From: DAITBA01 sp036824005
GTDB taxonomy: Bacteria; Pseudomonadota; Gammaproteobacteria; Burkholderiales; Rhodocyclaceae
Assembly: GCA_036824005.1 (NCBI GenBank)
Contig: DAITBA010000016.1
Coordinates: 1-64,000, forward strand
DNA length: 64,000 nt
Reading direction: 5' to 3'
In this document: positions 1 through 8,178 of the stretch, one piece after another
How positions within the stretch are numbered: position 1 is the stretch's first letter
Layout of the letters: each line of letters starts with the position of its first letter
Translations under genes and position numbers: made by a program
Notes under the pieces: generated by a model
Database searches by the model: none
Seen by the model: only the letters and a program-made list of their open reading frames with translations
What the model was told of the DNA's origin: nothing

Positions 1-829
1 TGTCGATGACCCCTTCGACTTCGGCCGCATCGCCGCGACCAACGCGTTGTCGGACATCTACGCCATGGGCGCCAGACCGATCATGGCGCTGGCAGTGGTC
101 GGCATGCCGCTGGACAAACTGCCGTTGGAGGTGATCCGTCAGATCCTTTCGGGCGGGGAGTCCGTCTGCGCCGCGGCCGGCGTGCCCATAGCGGGAGGGC
201 ACTCCATCGACGTGCTGGAGCCGATCTACGGGCTGGTCGCCTTGGGCATCGTGCATCCCGCTCGCGTCAAGCGCAACAGTGCGGCGCGCGCCGGCGACGC
301 GCTGATTCTGGGCAAGCCGCTGGGCGTAGGCGTGTTGAGCGCGGCGCTGAAGAAGGGGCTGCTCAGCCGCGAGGGCTATGCCGAAATGATCGCCCAGACG
401 ACACGCCTGAACACGCCCGGTGCCCGGCTCTCCGAGATGGACGGCGTGCATGCCCTGACTGACGTCACCGGGTTCGGACTGGCCGGGCACCTGCTCGAGA
501 TCTGCCGCGGCTCCAAAGTCGGCGCAACCGTCCGGTTCGAGGACGTGCCGCTGATCCGCGAGGCGCTGAACCACGTCAAGGAGGGTGTAGCGACGGGCGC
601 CTCGGGCCGCAATTGGGCGGGCTATGGCAAACAGGTGGATTTGCCGGCCGGCTTCGGGGAGTGGCAGCAGAAGCTGCTCAGCGACCCGCAGACCAGCGGC
701 GGCTTGCTGGTCGCCTGCGATGAATCCTGCGTCGATGAAGTGATCAAGGAGTTCCGCACCGCCGGCTTTGCCGCTGCGGCGCGGATCGGTGAGCTTCAGG
801 CTGGCGCGCCGCGGCTACGGGTGGTGTGA
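1..829 (+). CDS. selD: Selenide, water dikinase (selenophosphate synthetase), 5'-truncated by the window edge
   Basis: SelD makes selenophosphate from selenide and ATP, the selenium donor for selenocysteine and selenouridine. The reading frame is open from base 2, and the visible residues start VDDPFDFGRIAATNALSDIY, the conserved stretch after the ATP-binding N-terminus. Further SelD hallmarks are the IAGGHSID segment, DVTGFGLAGH near the middle, and DPQTSGGLL near the C-terminus. About 275 residues are present, so roughly the first 70, including the catalytic Cys/Sec and Lys, lie outside the window. It runs convergent with tesA, with only 13 bases between the stops. No selenoprotein or selA/selB gene is visible here. 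The assignment is secure; whether the missing active site carries Cys or Sec cannot be seen. Confidence 0.96.
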   Translation, partial: VDDPFDFGRIAATNALSDIYAMGARPIMALAVVGMPLDKLPLEVIRQILSGGESVCAAAGVPIAGGHSIDVLEPIYGLVALGIVHPARVKRNSAARAGDALILGKPLGVGVLSAALKKGLLSREGYAEMIAQTTRLNTPGARLSEMDGVHALTDVTGFGLAGHLLEICRGSKVGATVRFEDVPLIREALNHVKEGVATGASGRNWAGYGKQVDLPAGFGEWQQKLLSDPQTSGGLLVACDESCVDEVIKEFRTAGFAAAARIGELQAGAPRLRVV

Positions 830-842
830 CGCACCCAGGCGG

Positions 843-1451
843 TCAACGCTTCAGCAGTGGCTGCAGCCCGGCCCACACATTGTCCAGCATCAGCGGTTGG
901 GCGGCGGGGCCCGGGTGAATGCCGTCGGCTTGAAAGAACTCGCGCTTGTCGGCGAATCCCTCGAACAGGAACGGTACCAGCGGTGCCTTGTAGGTCTGCG
1001 CCAGCTCCGTATAGACCTGATGGAATTTCCGTGTGTAGTCCGGGCCATAGTTGGGCGGCATGCGCATGCCGACAAGCAGGACGACCGCCCCGGTGTCGCG
1101 GGCGGACCTGATCATCGCCGAGAGGTTGTCGCGCATGTTGGTCACCGGCAGGCCGCGCAGACCGTCGTTGGCGCCGAGGGCGAGGATGACGACCCTGGGC
1201 CGGTGCTGGCGCAGCGCGGCATCGAAGCGATTGCGGCCACCGCTGGTTGTCTCGCCACTCGTGCTGGCATTGGCGATGGCGTAGTCGAGGCGATTGGCCT
1301 GTAGCCGCCGGGCGAGCAGGGCGGGCCAGGATTCCTCCTGGCGCATGCCGTAGCCGGCGGACAGACTGTCGCCGACGATCAGTATCGTGGCAGCACCGGC
1401 GCCGCTGGTGCAGGCTGAGAACAAGATACCGAGAACAATGGATCGCAGCAT
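843..1451 (-). CDS. tesA: Arylesterase / acyl-CoA thioesterase I, SGNH-hydrolase family, exported
   Basis: A 202-residue esterase or lysophospholipase of the GDSL (SGNH) family that cleaves acyl thioesters and aryl esters in the periplasm. The start at MLRSIVLG gives a signal peptide (hydrophobic residues 4-13, A-rich cleavage region near 20) directly before block I, GDSLSAGYG, with the nucleophile near Ser29. Block III is GANDGLRG and block V is DGIHPGP with the Asp-x-x-His pair. The open frame continues upstream, but the extra residues are low-complexity and overlap the divergent ABC gene. It is divergent from an ABC ATPase gene, the same arrangement as E. coli tesA/ybbA. The starts are only 22 bases apart, so the two promoters must overlap or lie inside the genes. 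Confidence 0.93.
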   Translation of the reverse strand: MLRSIVLGILFSACTSGAGAATILIVGDSLSAGYGMRQEESWPALLARRLQANRLDYAIANASTSGETTSGGRNRFDAALRQHRPRVVILALGANDGLRGLPVTNMRDNLSAMIRSARDTGAVVLLVGMRMPPNYGPDYTRKFHQVYTELAQTYKAPLVPFLFEGFADKREFFQADGIHPGPAAQPLMLDNVWAGLQPLLKR

Positions 1452-1473
1452 CAAACTGGACTCCTCAATTGCA

Positions 1474-2145
1474 ATGGTGGAGGCGGCCGCGCTGGGCAAG
1501 GAAGTGCGTAGCGGCGACGGACGTCTGACAATTCTGCACCAGGTGAGTTTTCGCGTGATGCCCGGCGAGGCGGTTGCCGTCGTCGGCGCCTCCGGTTCGG
1601 GGAAGTCGACGCTGCTCGGACTGCTCGCCGGCCTCGATGTTCCGACGGCGGGTGCGGTGCGCATCGACGGCGTCGATCTGTTCGCCCTCGATGAGGACCA
1701 GCGCGCCGAACTGCGTGGCCGGTTGCTCGGCTTCGTCTTCCAATCGTTTCAACTGCTGCCGGCACTGACGGCGCTGGAGAACGTTATGCTGCCGCTGGAA
1801 CTGGCAGGCAAGGCGAGTGCCCGCAGCGATGCCGAACAGATGCTCGGACGTGTCGGCCTCATGCATCGTCTGCACCACTACCCGAAACATCTCTCCGGCG
1901 GCGAGCAGCAGCGCGTGGCGCTGGCGCGCGCCTTCGCGCCGGGACCGCGGTTGCTGCTTGCCGACGAGCCCACGGGCAATCTGGACGCTGCCACGGGCGC
2001 CGCGATTATCGACCTGATGTTCGCCATGAATGCCGAGCAGGGCACGACCCTGGTCCTGGTCACCCATGACGAAGCCATTGCCTCGCGCTGCGCGCGGGTG
2101 CTCAAGCTGCGAGGGGGCGAACTCGTCGAGGACGTCGCCGCTTGA
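1474..2145 (+). CDS. ABC transporter ATP-binding protein, YbbA/LolD type, without a partner permease
   Basis: A single 223-residue nucleotide-binding domain of the MacB/LolD/YbbA family. Walker A is GASGSGKS (about residues 38-45), followed by a Q-loop (FVFQSFQLL), signature LSGGEQQRVALARA, Walker B LLLADEPTGNLD and the H-loop VLVTHDE. ATG 1474 (MVEAAALG) is chosen because it leaves the usual short N-terminus; ATG 1438 is in frame but would overlap the divergent tesA start. In this family the ATPase normally works with an FtsX-like permease encoded next to it. Here the following gene is hpnE on the opposite strand, so the ATPase is an orphan in this window. The fold is certain; the transported substrate is unknown. 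Confidence 0.9.
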   Translation: MVEAAALGKEVRSGDGRLTILHQVSFRVMPGEAVAVVGASGSGKSTLLGLLAGLDVPTAGAVRIDGVDLFALDEDQRAELRGRLLGFVFQSFQLLPALTALENVMLPLELAGKASARSDAEQMLGRVGLMHRLHHYPKHLSGGEQQRVALARAFAPGPRLLLADEPTGNLDAATGAAIIDLMFAMNAEQGTTLVLVTHDEAIASRCARVLKLRGGELVEDVAA

Positions 2146-2171
2146 GATCCGGGTGGCGATGACCGTATCTG

Positions 2172-3488
2172 CTACTGCTGCGATTCCCCGGCAATGATGC
2201 GGGCACACCGGACACCGCTGCGCACCGCCGATTCCAGGGTTGCCGGATAGTCGCTGGCAACATAGTCACCGCAGAGAAGGAAATTCGCGAGTGCCGTCGT
2301 TGCCGCGGGGCGCGCCAGCTCCGGTGTGCAGGAAAAGGTGGCGCGCCGCTCGGTGATCACTTGGGTCCAATCCGGCGCCGGCAGCGGGCCCAGGACGGTC
2401 TGGATCTCCGCATGCACGCGGGCGGCGAGTTCGCCGCGTGCCATGCCAGTGTGCGACCCATGGGCGCTGATCACTGCCGCCAGCACGCCGCGTTGACCGT
2501 TTAACCGGCCGCGGTCGAACAGCCACTGCGTGCAGCAGCCGTCGAGGCCGATCATGGGCTCCGGCAGAGCGGGCAAGGCACCGTAGCCGAGGTAGCAGGT
2601 GACGATGGGTTCATAGGCGAAGGCGGCAACGGTCGCACATAGGTCGCCAAGCTGTGCGATGCCGCCGATCAGAGCATCCAGGTGATAGGGCGCCACCGCC
2701 GCAATGACATGGGAGTAGAGCCGGCGTCGCGGGTCGCCGTCGAGCACGAAACCCCCAGGCGCAGGCGACAGGGCGCCAATGGGTGTCTGGATCAGCAACT
2801 CACCACCGTGCGCGGCTATATAGGTACCGGCCGCGGCTGGAAAAAGCGCGGTGAGGTCAGTACGCGGCAGGATGAGGTCACTCGCGCCAGCGTCCGCGGC
2901 GAGACTGTCGCGCAGCACTGCGGCGAACACCCGGGACGAGGCGCGCTCCGCCGGCGTGTTTAATGCCGAGACACACAAGGGCTCCCACAGGTACCTACGA
3001 AGCGCTTGCGGCTGGCGCGTCTCATCAAGCAGGGCGCCGACGCTACAATCGTGCTCGACGGCGAACCCGCGGCGGCGCAGGTTGCCGATGAAACGCACAG
3101 CGGCCAGCCGCTCGCGCCAGGACAGGCCGCGCGCACCTGCCAGGGCCAGGAGCAGATGCCAGGGCGCGGGCAGCCGCGGGGCACGTAGCCGCAGGGTGGG
3201 GGGATAGCTAAGCGTGAGCGGCAGACGCAGCAAGTGTCGCCGCGTGTCCACGCCCACCTGGCGCAAGAGACGCAGCGTCTCGGCGTATGCGCCAATCATG
3301 ATGTGCTGGCCGTTGTCGAGTATCAGGCCATTGTGTTCCACGGCCCGGGCGCGGCCGCCAAGCACTCGCGATGCCTCGAACAGGGTTACGGGGATGTTTC
3401 TCCGGCTCAACTCAACCGCTGCAGCGAGACCGGCCCAGCCGCCGCCGATGACAGCGACGTTCATGGTCAGAGCGCGAGCGGCCGACAT
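2172..3488 (-). CDS. hpnE: Hydroxysqualene dehydroxylase HpnE (FAD-dependent)
   Basis: Flavoprotein of the amine-oxidase/phytoene-desaturase fold that reduces hydroxysqualene to squalene, the last step of the HpnCDE route. The N-terminal FAD motif VIGGGWAGLAAAVELSRR and GGRA (ASRVLGGRARAV) are present, as is a C-terminal LCGDYVASDYPATLESAVRS flavin-binding segment. Start choice: ATG 3488 lies about 14 bases after a purine-rich GAGGGGAAGG; ATG 3464 (MNVAVIGG) is the shortest alternative. Length is about 438 residues, usual for the family. It is the third gene of hpnC-hpnD-hpnE on the minus strand, 52 bases after the hpnD stop. Convergent with the ABC ATPase gene. No squalene-hopene cyclase is in the window. 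Confidence 0.93.
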   Translation of the reverse strand: MSAARALTMNVAVIGGGWAGLAAAVELSRRNIPVTLFEASRVLGGRARAVEHNGLILDNGQHIMIGAYAETLRLLRQVGVDTRRHLLRLPLTLSYPPTLRLRAPRLPAPWHLLLALAGARGLSWRERLAAVRFIGNLRRRGFAVEHDCSVGALLDETRQPQALRRYLWEPLCVSALNTPAERASSRVFAAVLRDSLAADAGASDLILPRTDLTALFPAAAGTYIAAHGGELLIQTPIGALSPAPGGFVLDGDPRRRLYSHVIAAVAPYHLDALIGGIAQLGDLCATVAAFAYEPIVTCYLGYGALPALPEPMIGLDGCCTQWLFDRGRLNGQRGVLAAVISAHGSHTGMARGELAARVHAEIQTVLGPLPAPDWTQVITERRATFSCTPELARPAATTALANFLLCGDYVASDYPATLESAVRSGVRCARIIAGESQQ

Positions 3489-3540
3489 GGCAGCATCGCG
3501 CACCTTCCCCTCGTTCCCGGGTGCCACCGGTCGCGACGGT

Positions 3541-4395
3541 TCATTCTTTCACCCAGGTGCGCCAGGCGATCCATAGTTTGCGCAGCGGTGGCAGGGCGAT
3601 GCGTTGGGTGAGGACCTGGCCGCCGTCGCGCTTGATCTCGTGCAGCAGCGCGCGATAGATTGCCGCCATGATCAGGCCGGGCCGTTGCGTCTTGCGGTCC
3701 GCGGCGGGAAGGGCGGCGAAGGCCTGGCGATAGAGCTGTTCGGCACGTTCGATCTGGAACACCATAAGTTCCCGGAAGCCGTCGCTCGCGCGTGCCTGAA
3801 GGATGTCGGATTGGGGCACGTTGAACCGTTCCAATTCGTCTGCGGGCAGGTAGATGCGGCCGCGGCGCGCGTCTTCGCCGACGTCACGTATGACGTTCGT
3901 GAGCTGAAATGCAAGGCCCAGGTCGTGGGCATATCTAAGGGTGTGACGGTCCTGGTAGCCAAAGATCTCGGCGGATAGTAGCCCGACGATGCTTGCCACC
4001 CGATAGCAGTAAAGCTGCAGCGCCTTGAAGTTCGCGTAGCGATTCTGCGTCAGATCCATTTGCATGCCGTCGATAATCTCCAGGAATTGTTCCCGGGGTA
4101 GATCGAATTCGGCGACGACAGGCGTCAGGGCGCGACTCACCGGATGTTGTGCCTGGCCCGCGAAAAGTGCGTCGACTTCGCTACGCCACCAGTCCAGTTT
4201 CGTGCCCGCGAGCTGTAAATCGGTGCATTCGTCCACCACGTCGTCCACCTCGCGGCAGAAGGCGTACAAGGCGGTGATGGCACGCCGCCGCTGCGGCGGT
4301 AGGAAGAGAAAGCTGTAGTAAAAGCTCGAACCGCTGGAGGCCGCGCGTTGCTGACAGTATTCGTCCGGTGTCATGGTATCGCTGCGTGCGCTCAT
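3541..4395 (-). CDS. hpnD: Presqualene diphosphate synthase HpnD
   Basis: Condenses two farnesyl diphosphate molecules to presqualene diphosphate, the first step of the bacterial three-enzyme squalene route. 284 residues of the squalene/phytoene synthase fold. The first aspartate-rich motif is CREVDDVVDE, the second is NVIRDVGEDARRGRIYLP, and the family segment FYYSFLFLPPQRR sits near the N-terminus. The start at MSARSDTM is fixed by a 4-base ATGA overlap with the hpnC stop, which implies translational coupling. The open frame runs 100 residues further upstream, but that part is the hpnC gene read in another frame. HpnD is told from its paralogue HpnC by the DVGEDARRGR second motif. Confidence 0.94.
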   Translation of the reverse strand: MSARSDTMTPDEYCQQRAASSGSSFYYSFLFLPPQRRRAITALYAFCREVDDVVDECTDLQLAGTKLDWWRSEVDALFAGQAQHPVSRALTPVVAEFDLPREQFLEIIDGMQMDLTQNRYANFKALQLYCYRVASIVGLLSAEIFGYQDRHTLRYAHDLGLAFQLTNVIRDVGEDARRGRIYLPADELERFNVPQSDILQARASDGFRELMVFQIERAEQLYRQAFAALPAADRKTQRPGLIMAAIYRALLHEIKRDGGQVLTQRIALPPLRKLWIAWRTWVKE

Positions 4396-5201
4396 GACAG
4401 CGCAGCGCGCCACAGCAGCAGCGGCCAATCGAGCGCGGCCAAAACCGGCCGGCGACGGAACACGTCGCCCCGTACCCGCTCGAGCTTGTCGAGAATGCGC
4501 AACCCGCCGGCGATGATCGTGCGCAGCTCCAATCCGATGCGTCCGGGCAGTGCGCGACCGAGGGGGGCTCCGTCGTGCATCATGGTCCGCGCCCGGATGA
4601 TCTGAAACTGCATCAGCTGCTGCCACGCCGCGTCGCAGCGGCCTTCGGCAATCTGGGCCTCGGAAACGCCAAAGCGCGTCAGTTCGTCCTGCGGCAGATA
4701 GACGCGACCCTTTTGCCAATCAATGGCAACGTCCTGCCAGAAATTGATCAGTTGCAGGCTGGTGCAGATCGCGTCCGAGCGCGGCAGATTCTGCGCCGTG
4801 GCGGCGCCATAGAGATGGAGCAGCAACCGCCCGACAGGATCGGCCGAGCGGCGGCAGTAGTCGATGAGTTCGGCGAAGCTGCGATAGCGCAGCTTGATCA
4901 CGTCCTGGGAGAATGCGTCGAGCAGATCGTAAAAAGGGCCGAGGGGTAGCGCGTGCATCCTGATGGCCTGCCGTAGGCGGGCGAACTGTGGATCGATCGA
5001 GGGCCGTCCCGCGGCGATGTCATCGAGATGGGAACGGTACCGGTCAAGTGCGCGCAGACGTTCCACCGAGGAAGCAGAGCCTTCGTCGGCGATGTCGTCG
5101 GCGCTACGCGCGAAGGCATATATCGCGGCCACAGGCTCGCGCAGGTGCGCCGGCAGTAGCAACGATGCCACGGGGAAGTTCTCGTAGTGATCGACGGGCA
5201 T
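4392..5201 (-). CDS. hpnC: Hydroxysqualene synthase HpnC
   Basis: Converts presqualene diphosphate to hydroxysqualene. 269 residues, squalene/phytoene synthase fold, paralogous to HpnD. The N-terminal HYENFPVASLLLP is characteristic. The first Asp-rich motif is ARSADDIADE and the second is NFWQDVAIDWQKGRVYLP, where HpnD has DVGEDARRGR. It is the first gene of hpnCDE, overlapping hpnD by 4 bases. Only 72 bases separate its start from the divergent tRNA-Leu, so its promoter must lie there. The squalene produced would feed hopanoids or other triterpenes, but the cyclase is encoded elsewhere if present. Confidence 0.94.
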   Translation of the reverse strand: MPVDHYENFPVASLLLPAHLREPVAAIYAFARSADDIADEGSASSVERLRALDRYRSHLDDIAAGRPSIDPQFARLRQAIRMHALPLGPFYDLLDAFSQDVIKLRYRSFAELIDYCRRSADPVGRLLLHLYGAATAQNLPRSDAICTSLQLINFWQDVAIDWQKGRVYLPQDELTRFGVSEAQIAEGRCDAAWQQLMQFQIIRARTMMHDGAPLGRALPGRIGLELRTIIAGGLRILDKLERVRGDVFRRRPVLAALDWPLLLWRAALS

Positions 5202-5273
5202 AGGGGCGGGCGCGCCGGAGCCGACCCGGCGCGGGCCACAGTATAGGGGGCATTGGATTAGAATGACAGCCGT

Positions 5274-5358
5274 GCGAAGGTGGCGGAATTGGTAGACGCA
5301 CTGGATTTAGGTTCCAGCGCCGAAAGGTGTAAGGGTTCGAGTCCCTTCCTTCGCACCA
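5274..5358 (+). tRNA. tRNA-Leu, anticodon UAG
   Basis: 85 nt with encoded CCA. The acceptor stem is GCGAAGG paired with CCTTCGC, then discriminator A and CCA. The anticodon stem CTGGA/TCCAG encloses the loop TTTAGGT (anticodon TAG, reading CUA and other CUN codons). The long variable arm typical of class II tRNAs is present (GCGCCGAAAGGTGT), as are the D-arm GGTAGAC and T-arm GGTTCGAGTCC. A TAGAAT hexamer at 5259-5264 could be its -10 element. It lies between divergent hpnC and convergent spoVR; no remains of an integrated element are seen beside it. Confidence 0.97.
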
Positions 5359-5377
5359 AGCGCCTGGGCCGTCTAGT

Positions 5378-6904
5378 TCAGTGGCGGCGTTTTTCCAGCC
5401 TTACCTCGACCGGCGGTTCGACGCTGCCATCGTCGTGGACGGTCTCCATCCGGACGGTAAAGCCCCACAGACGTGCCAGGTGTTTCATTACTTCATCGGT
5501 CGTTTCTGCGAGTGGTCGGCGCTGGTACTGGCGGTGGCGCAGTGTCAACGACCGATCGCCGCGCAGGTCGACATTCCACACCTGGATGTCCGGCTCGCGG
5601 CTGCCGAGATTGTATTGATCGGACAGCAGTTCGCGGATGGCGCGGTAGCCCTGCTCGTCGTGTATGGCGGAGATCTTCAGCCGGGCATTGCGGTCGTCGT
5701 CGAGCACGCAGAACAGCCTAAGATCCCTGATGAGTTTGGGCGACAGGTACTGAGCGATGAAGCTTTCGTCCTTGAAATTGCGCATGGCGAAGTCGAAGGT
5801 ATCGCGCCAGTTCGATCCGGCGACTTCGGGGAACCACGCGTGGTCTTCTTCGGTGGGGTTCTCGCACATGCGCTTGATGTCCATCCACATCGAAAAACCC
5901 AGCGCGTAGGGGTTGATGCCGGAGTAATACGGGCTGTTGTACGGCGGCTGATAGACGACGTTGGTGTGATGCTGCAGAAATTCGAGCATGAAGGTGTCGG
6001 TGATGAGACCTTCGTCGTACAGCGTGTTGATGATGGTGTAGTGCCAGAAGCAAGCCCAGCCTTCGTTCATCACCTGCGTCTGGCGCTGGGGATAGAAGTA
6101 CTGGGCGATCTTGCGCACGATGCGCACGATCTCGCGTTGCCAGGGCTCGAGCAGCGGCGCGTGCTTTTCGATGAAGTAAAGCAGGTTTTCCTGGGGCTCA
6201 GGCGGAAAGCGTTTGGCCTCGACCTTCTCCTCCTTCACCTCGCGCACCGGCAACGTGCGCCACAACGCATTGACCTGAGACTGCAGATATTCTTCGCGCT
6301 CCTTCTGCCGCTGCATCTCCTTGCCCAGGGAGAGTTTGGGCGGACGCTTGTAGCGGTCCACGCCGACGTTCATGAGCGCGTGACAGGAGTCGAGCAGCAG
6401 CTCCACCTGTTCCTCGCCATGGCGCTCCTCGCACTCGGCGATGTAGTTGCGCGCGAAAAGCATGTAGTCGATGATGCTGTCGGCGTTGGTCCAGGTGCGG
6501 AACAGGTAGTTGCCCTTGAAGAAGGAATTGTGGCCGTAGGAGGCATGGGCGATGACCAGCGCCTGCATCGTCATGGTGTTCTCTTCCATGAGGTAGGCGA
6601 TGCAGGGATTGGAGTTGATCACGATCTCGTAGGCAAGCCCCATCTGGCCGCGCCGGTAGCGTTTCTCCGTGGCGAGGAAGTGCTTGCCGAAGGACCAGTG
6701 ATGATAGTTGATCGGCATGCCAACCGAAGCGTAGGCATCCATCATCTGTTCGGAGGTGATGAGCTCGGTCTGGTTCGGATAGGTGTCGAGCCGATAATCC
6801 GCGGCGACGCGGGCGATCTCCTGTTGGTAGCGCTCGATCAGCTCGAAGCTCCAGTCCGAGGGCGACGGCAGCGGCCGGCCGATCTTGGGCAGCGGTTCGT
6901 TCAT
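5378..6904 (-). CDS. SpoVR family protein (YcgB-like)
   Basis: A 508-residue member of the SpoVR family, named after a Bacillus spore-cortex gene but widespread in non-sporulating proteobacteria; its biochemical role is unknown. Conserved family segments include PINYHHWSFGKHF, EIVINSNPCIAYLMEENTM, VIAHASYGHNSFFK, MNEGWACFWHY and GINPYALGFSMWMDI, rich in His, Glu and Trp. The start MNEPLPK at 6904 is set by an ATGA overlap with the upstream yeaH stop. It is the last gene of prkA-yeaH-spoVR. The longer frame upstream is yeaH read in another frame. Confidence 0.95.
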   Translation of the reverse strand: MNEPLPKIGRPLPSPSDWSFELIERYQQEIARVAADYRLDTYPNQTELITSEQMMDAYASVGMPINYHHWSFGKHFLATEKRYRRGQMGLAYEIVINSNPCIAYLMEENTMTMQALVIAHASYGHNSFFKGNYLFRTWTNADSIIDYMLFARNYIAECEERHGEEQVELLLDSCHALMNVGVDRYKRPPKLSLGKEMQRQKEREEYLQSQVNALWRTLPVREVKEEKVEAKRFPPEPQENLLYFIEKHAPLLEPWQREIVRIVRKIAQYFYPQRQTQVMNEGWACFWHYTIINTLYDEGLITDTFMLEFLQHHTNVVYQPPYNSPYYSGINPYALGFSMWMDIKRMCENPTEEDHAWFPEVAGSNWRDTFDFAMRNFKDESFIAQYLSPKLIRDLRLFCVLDDDRNARLKISAIHDEQGYRAIRELLSDQYNLGSREPDIQVWNVDLRGDRSLTLRHRQYQRRPLAETTDEVMKHLARLWGFTVRMETVHDDGSVEPPVEVRLEKRRH

Positions 6905-8163
6905 GCCAGCTTCTTCTTGAACAGTTCGCGAAATACGGGGTAGATGTCCTGCAGTCCCTCGATGCGCTGCATGGCGAAGTTCTTGCACTGGCCGGTCACC
7001 CGTTCGTACTCGCGCCAGAGATTCTGCGCTTCGCCGGCAGTGATCTCGATATAGGCGAAATACTGCACCAGCGGCATGATCGAGTCCATCAGAAGCTCGC
7101 GGCATACCGGAGAGTCGTTCTCCCAGTTGTCGCCGTCGGAGGCTTGGGCGCCGTAAATATTCCAGGCGCCCGTCTGGTAGCGTTCCAGCATCACCTCATG
7201 CATCAAGCGCAGCGCACTGGACACGACAGTGCCGCCCGACTCCCGGGAGTGGAAGAAATCCTCCTCGGCGACTTCCTTCGCGACCGTGTGGTGGCGGATA
7301 AAGACAAGCTCGATGTGCTCGTAGGTGCGGGTCAGGAAGAGGTAGAGGAGCATGAAAAAGCGTTTGGCGATCTGTTTCTTCTCCTCGTCCATGGAGCCGG
7401 ATACGTCCATCAGGCAGAACATGACCGCCTGGGTCGTCGGTTTGGGCTGCTTGACGCGATGATGGAAACGCAGATCGAAGCTATCGATGAACGGAATTGC
7501 CTCGATCTTGGCACGCAAGTGGCGGATTTCTTCACGCAGGCGCACGACGTCTTCGTCATCCTCGCCGCGCGTCTTGCGCATCTCCTCCAGTTCGGTTTCC
7601 AGCTTTGCCAGTTGCTCCAGGTGGGGCGTACCCAAAGCAATCCGCCGGCCGAGCGCACCGCGCAGGGAGCGGATGACGCTGATGTTGGCCGGTACTCCGC
7701 TCGAAGTGAAACCGGCGCGAACGCTCTTGTGCTCGGTTATCCGGGCCAGCTGCGTCTTGACCAGGTTGGGCAGCGCCAAATCGTCGAAGAAGACGTTTAG
7801 GAACTCCTCGCGCGAAAGCTGGAAAACGAAGTCGTCCTGTGTCTCACCGCCGTCGCCGGCACTGCCGCGGCCTTTGCCCTGTCCGCCGAGGGGGCGCGGT
7901 ACTTCGTCGCCAGTGCTGAACTGGTCGTTGCCGGCGTAAATGCTTTCCCAGCGGCCGCGGCGGTCCTGGGCAAATTGCGGTTCGGACAGATCCTTGGCCG
8001 GAATCGAAACGCTCTCGCCGTTATCGATGTCGGTAATGCTGCGTCCGGATATAGCGTCGGATACGGCCTTGCGGATCTGGCCCTTGAAGCGGCGAAAGAA
8101 TCGCTGTCGGTTGACGGCACTCTTGTTCTTGCTGTCGTAGCGACGATCGATGATGTTTAGCAC
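6901..8163 (-). CDS. yeaH: YeaH/YhbH family protein (DUF444), von Willebrand A-like
   Basis: 420 residues. The N-terminus MLNIIDRRYDSKNKSAVNRQ and the central DFVFQLSREEFLNVFFDDL are family hallmarks. A C-terminal vWA-like domain carries a MIDAS-type metal motif, DVSGSMDEE, followed by SRESGGTVVSSAL. A charged coiled-coil stretch (KLETELEEMRKTRGEDDEDVV) precedes it. In E. coli yeaG-yeaH form a stress-induced (RpoS and nitrogen-starvation) operon in which YeaG is a serine kinase. Here yeaH sits between prkA (15-base gap) and spoVR (4-base overlap), so the three are probably co-translated and act in one process. The partner or substrate is not known. Confidence 0.95.
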   Translation of the reverse strand: MLNIIDRRYDSKNKSAVNRQRFFRRFKGQIRKAVSDAISGRSITDIDNGESVSIPAKDLSEPQFAQDRRGRWESIYAGNDQFSTGDEVPRPLGGQGKGRGSAGDGGETQDDFVFQLSREEFLNVFFDDLALPNLVKTQLARITEHKSVRAGFTSSGVPANISVIRSLRGALGRRIALGTPHLEQLAKLETELEEMRKTRGEDDEDVVRLREEIRHLRAKIEAIPFIDSFDLRFHHRVKQPKPTTQAVMFCLMDVSGSMDEEKKQIAKRFFMLLYLFLTRTYEHIELVFIRHHTVAKEVAEEDFFHSRESGGTVVSSALRLMHEVMLERYQTGAWNIYGAQASDGDNWENDSPVCRELLMDSIMPLVQYFAYIEITAGEAQNLWREYERVTGQCKNFAMQRIEGLQDIYPVFRELFKKKLA

Positions 8164-8178
8164 GGTGTGCGACGTCCG

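Noticed and set aside
5371..5386. GTCTAGTTCAGTGG after tRNA-Leu as a partial second tRNA or attachment-site duplicate
   Set aside because: It resembles a tRNA D-arm, but no anticodon arm, T-arm or acceptor partner follows, and it overlaps the spoVR 3' end.
5381..6943. 520-codon open frame on the plus strand
   Set aside because: It is antisense to spoVR, whose protein is fully conserved. The frame is a by-product of high GC content and has no recognisable motif.
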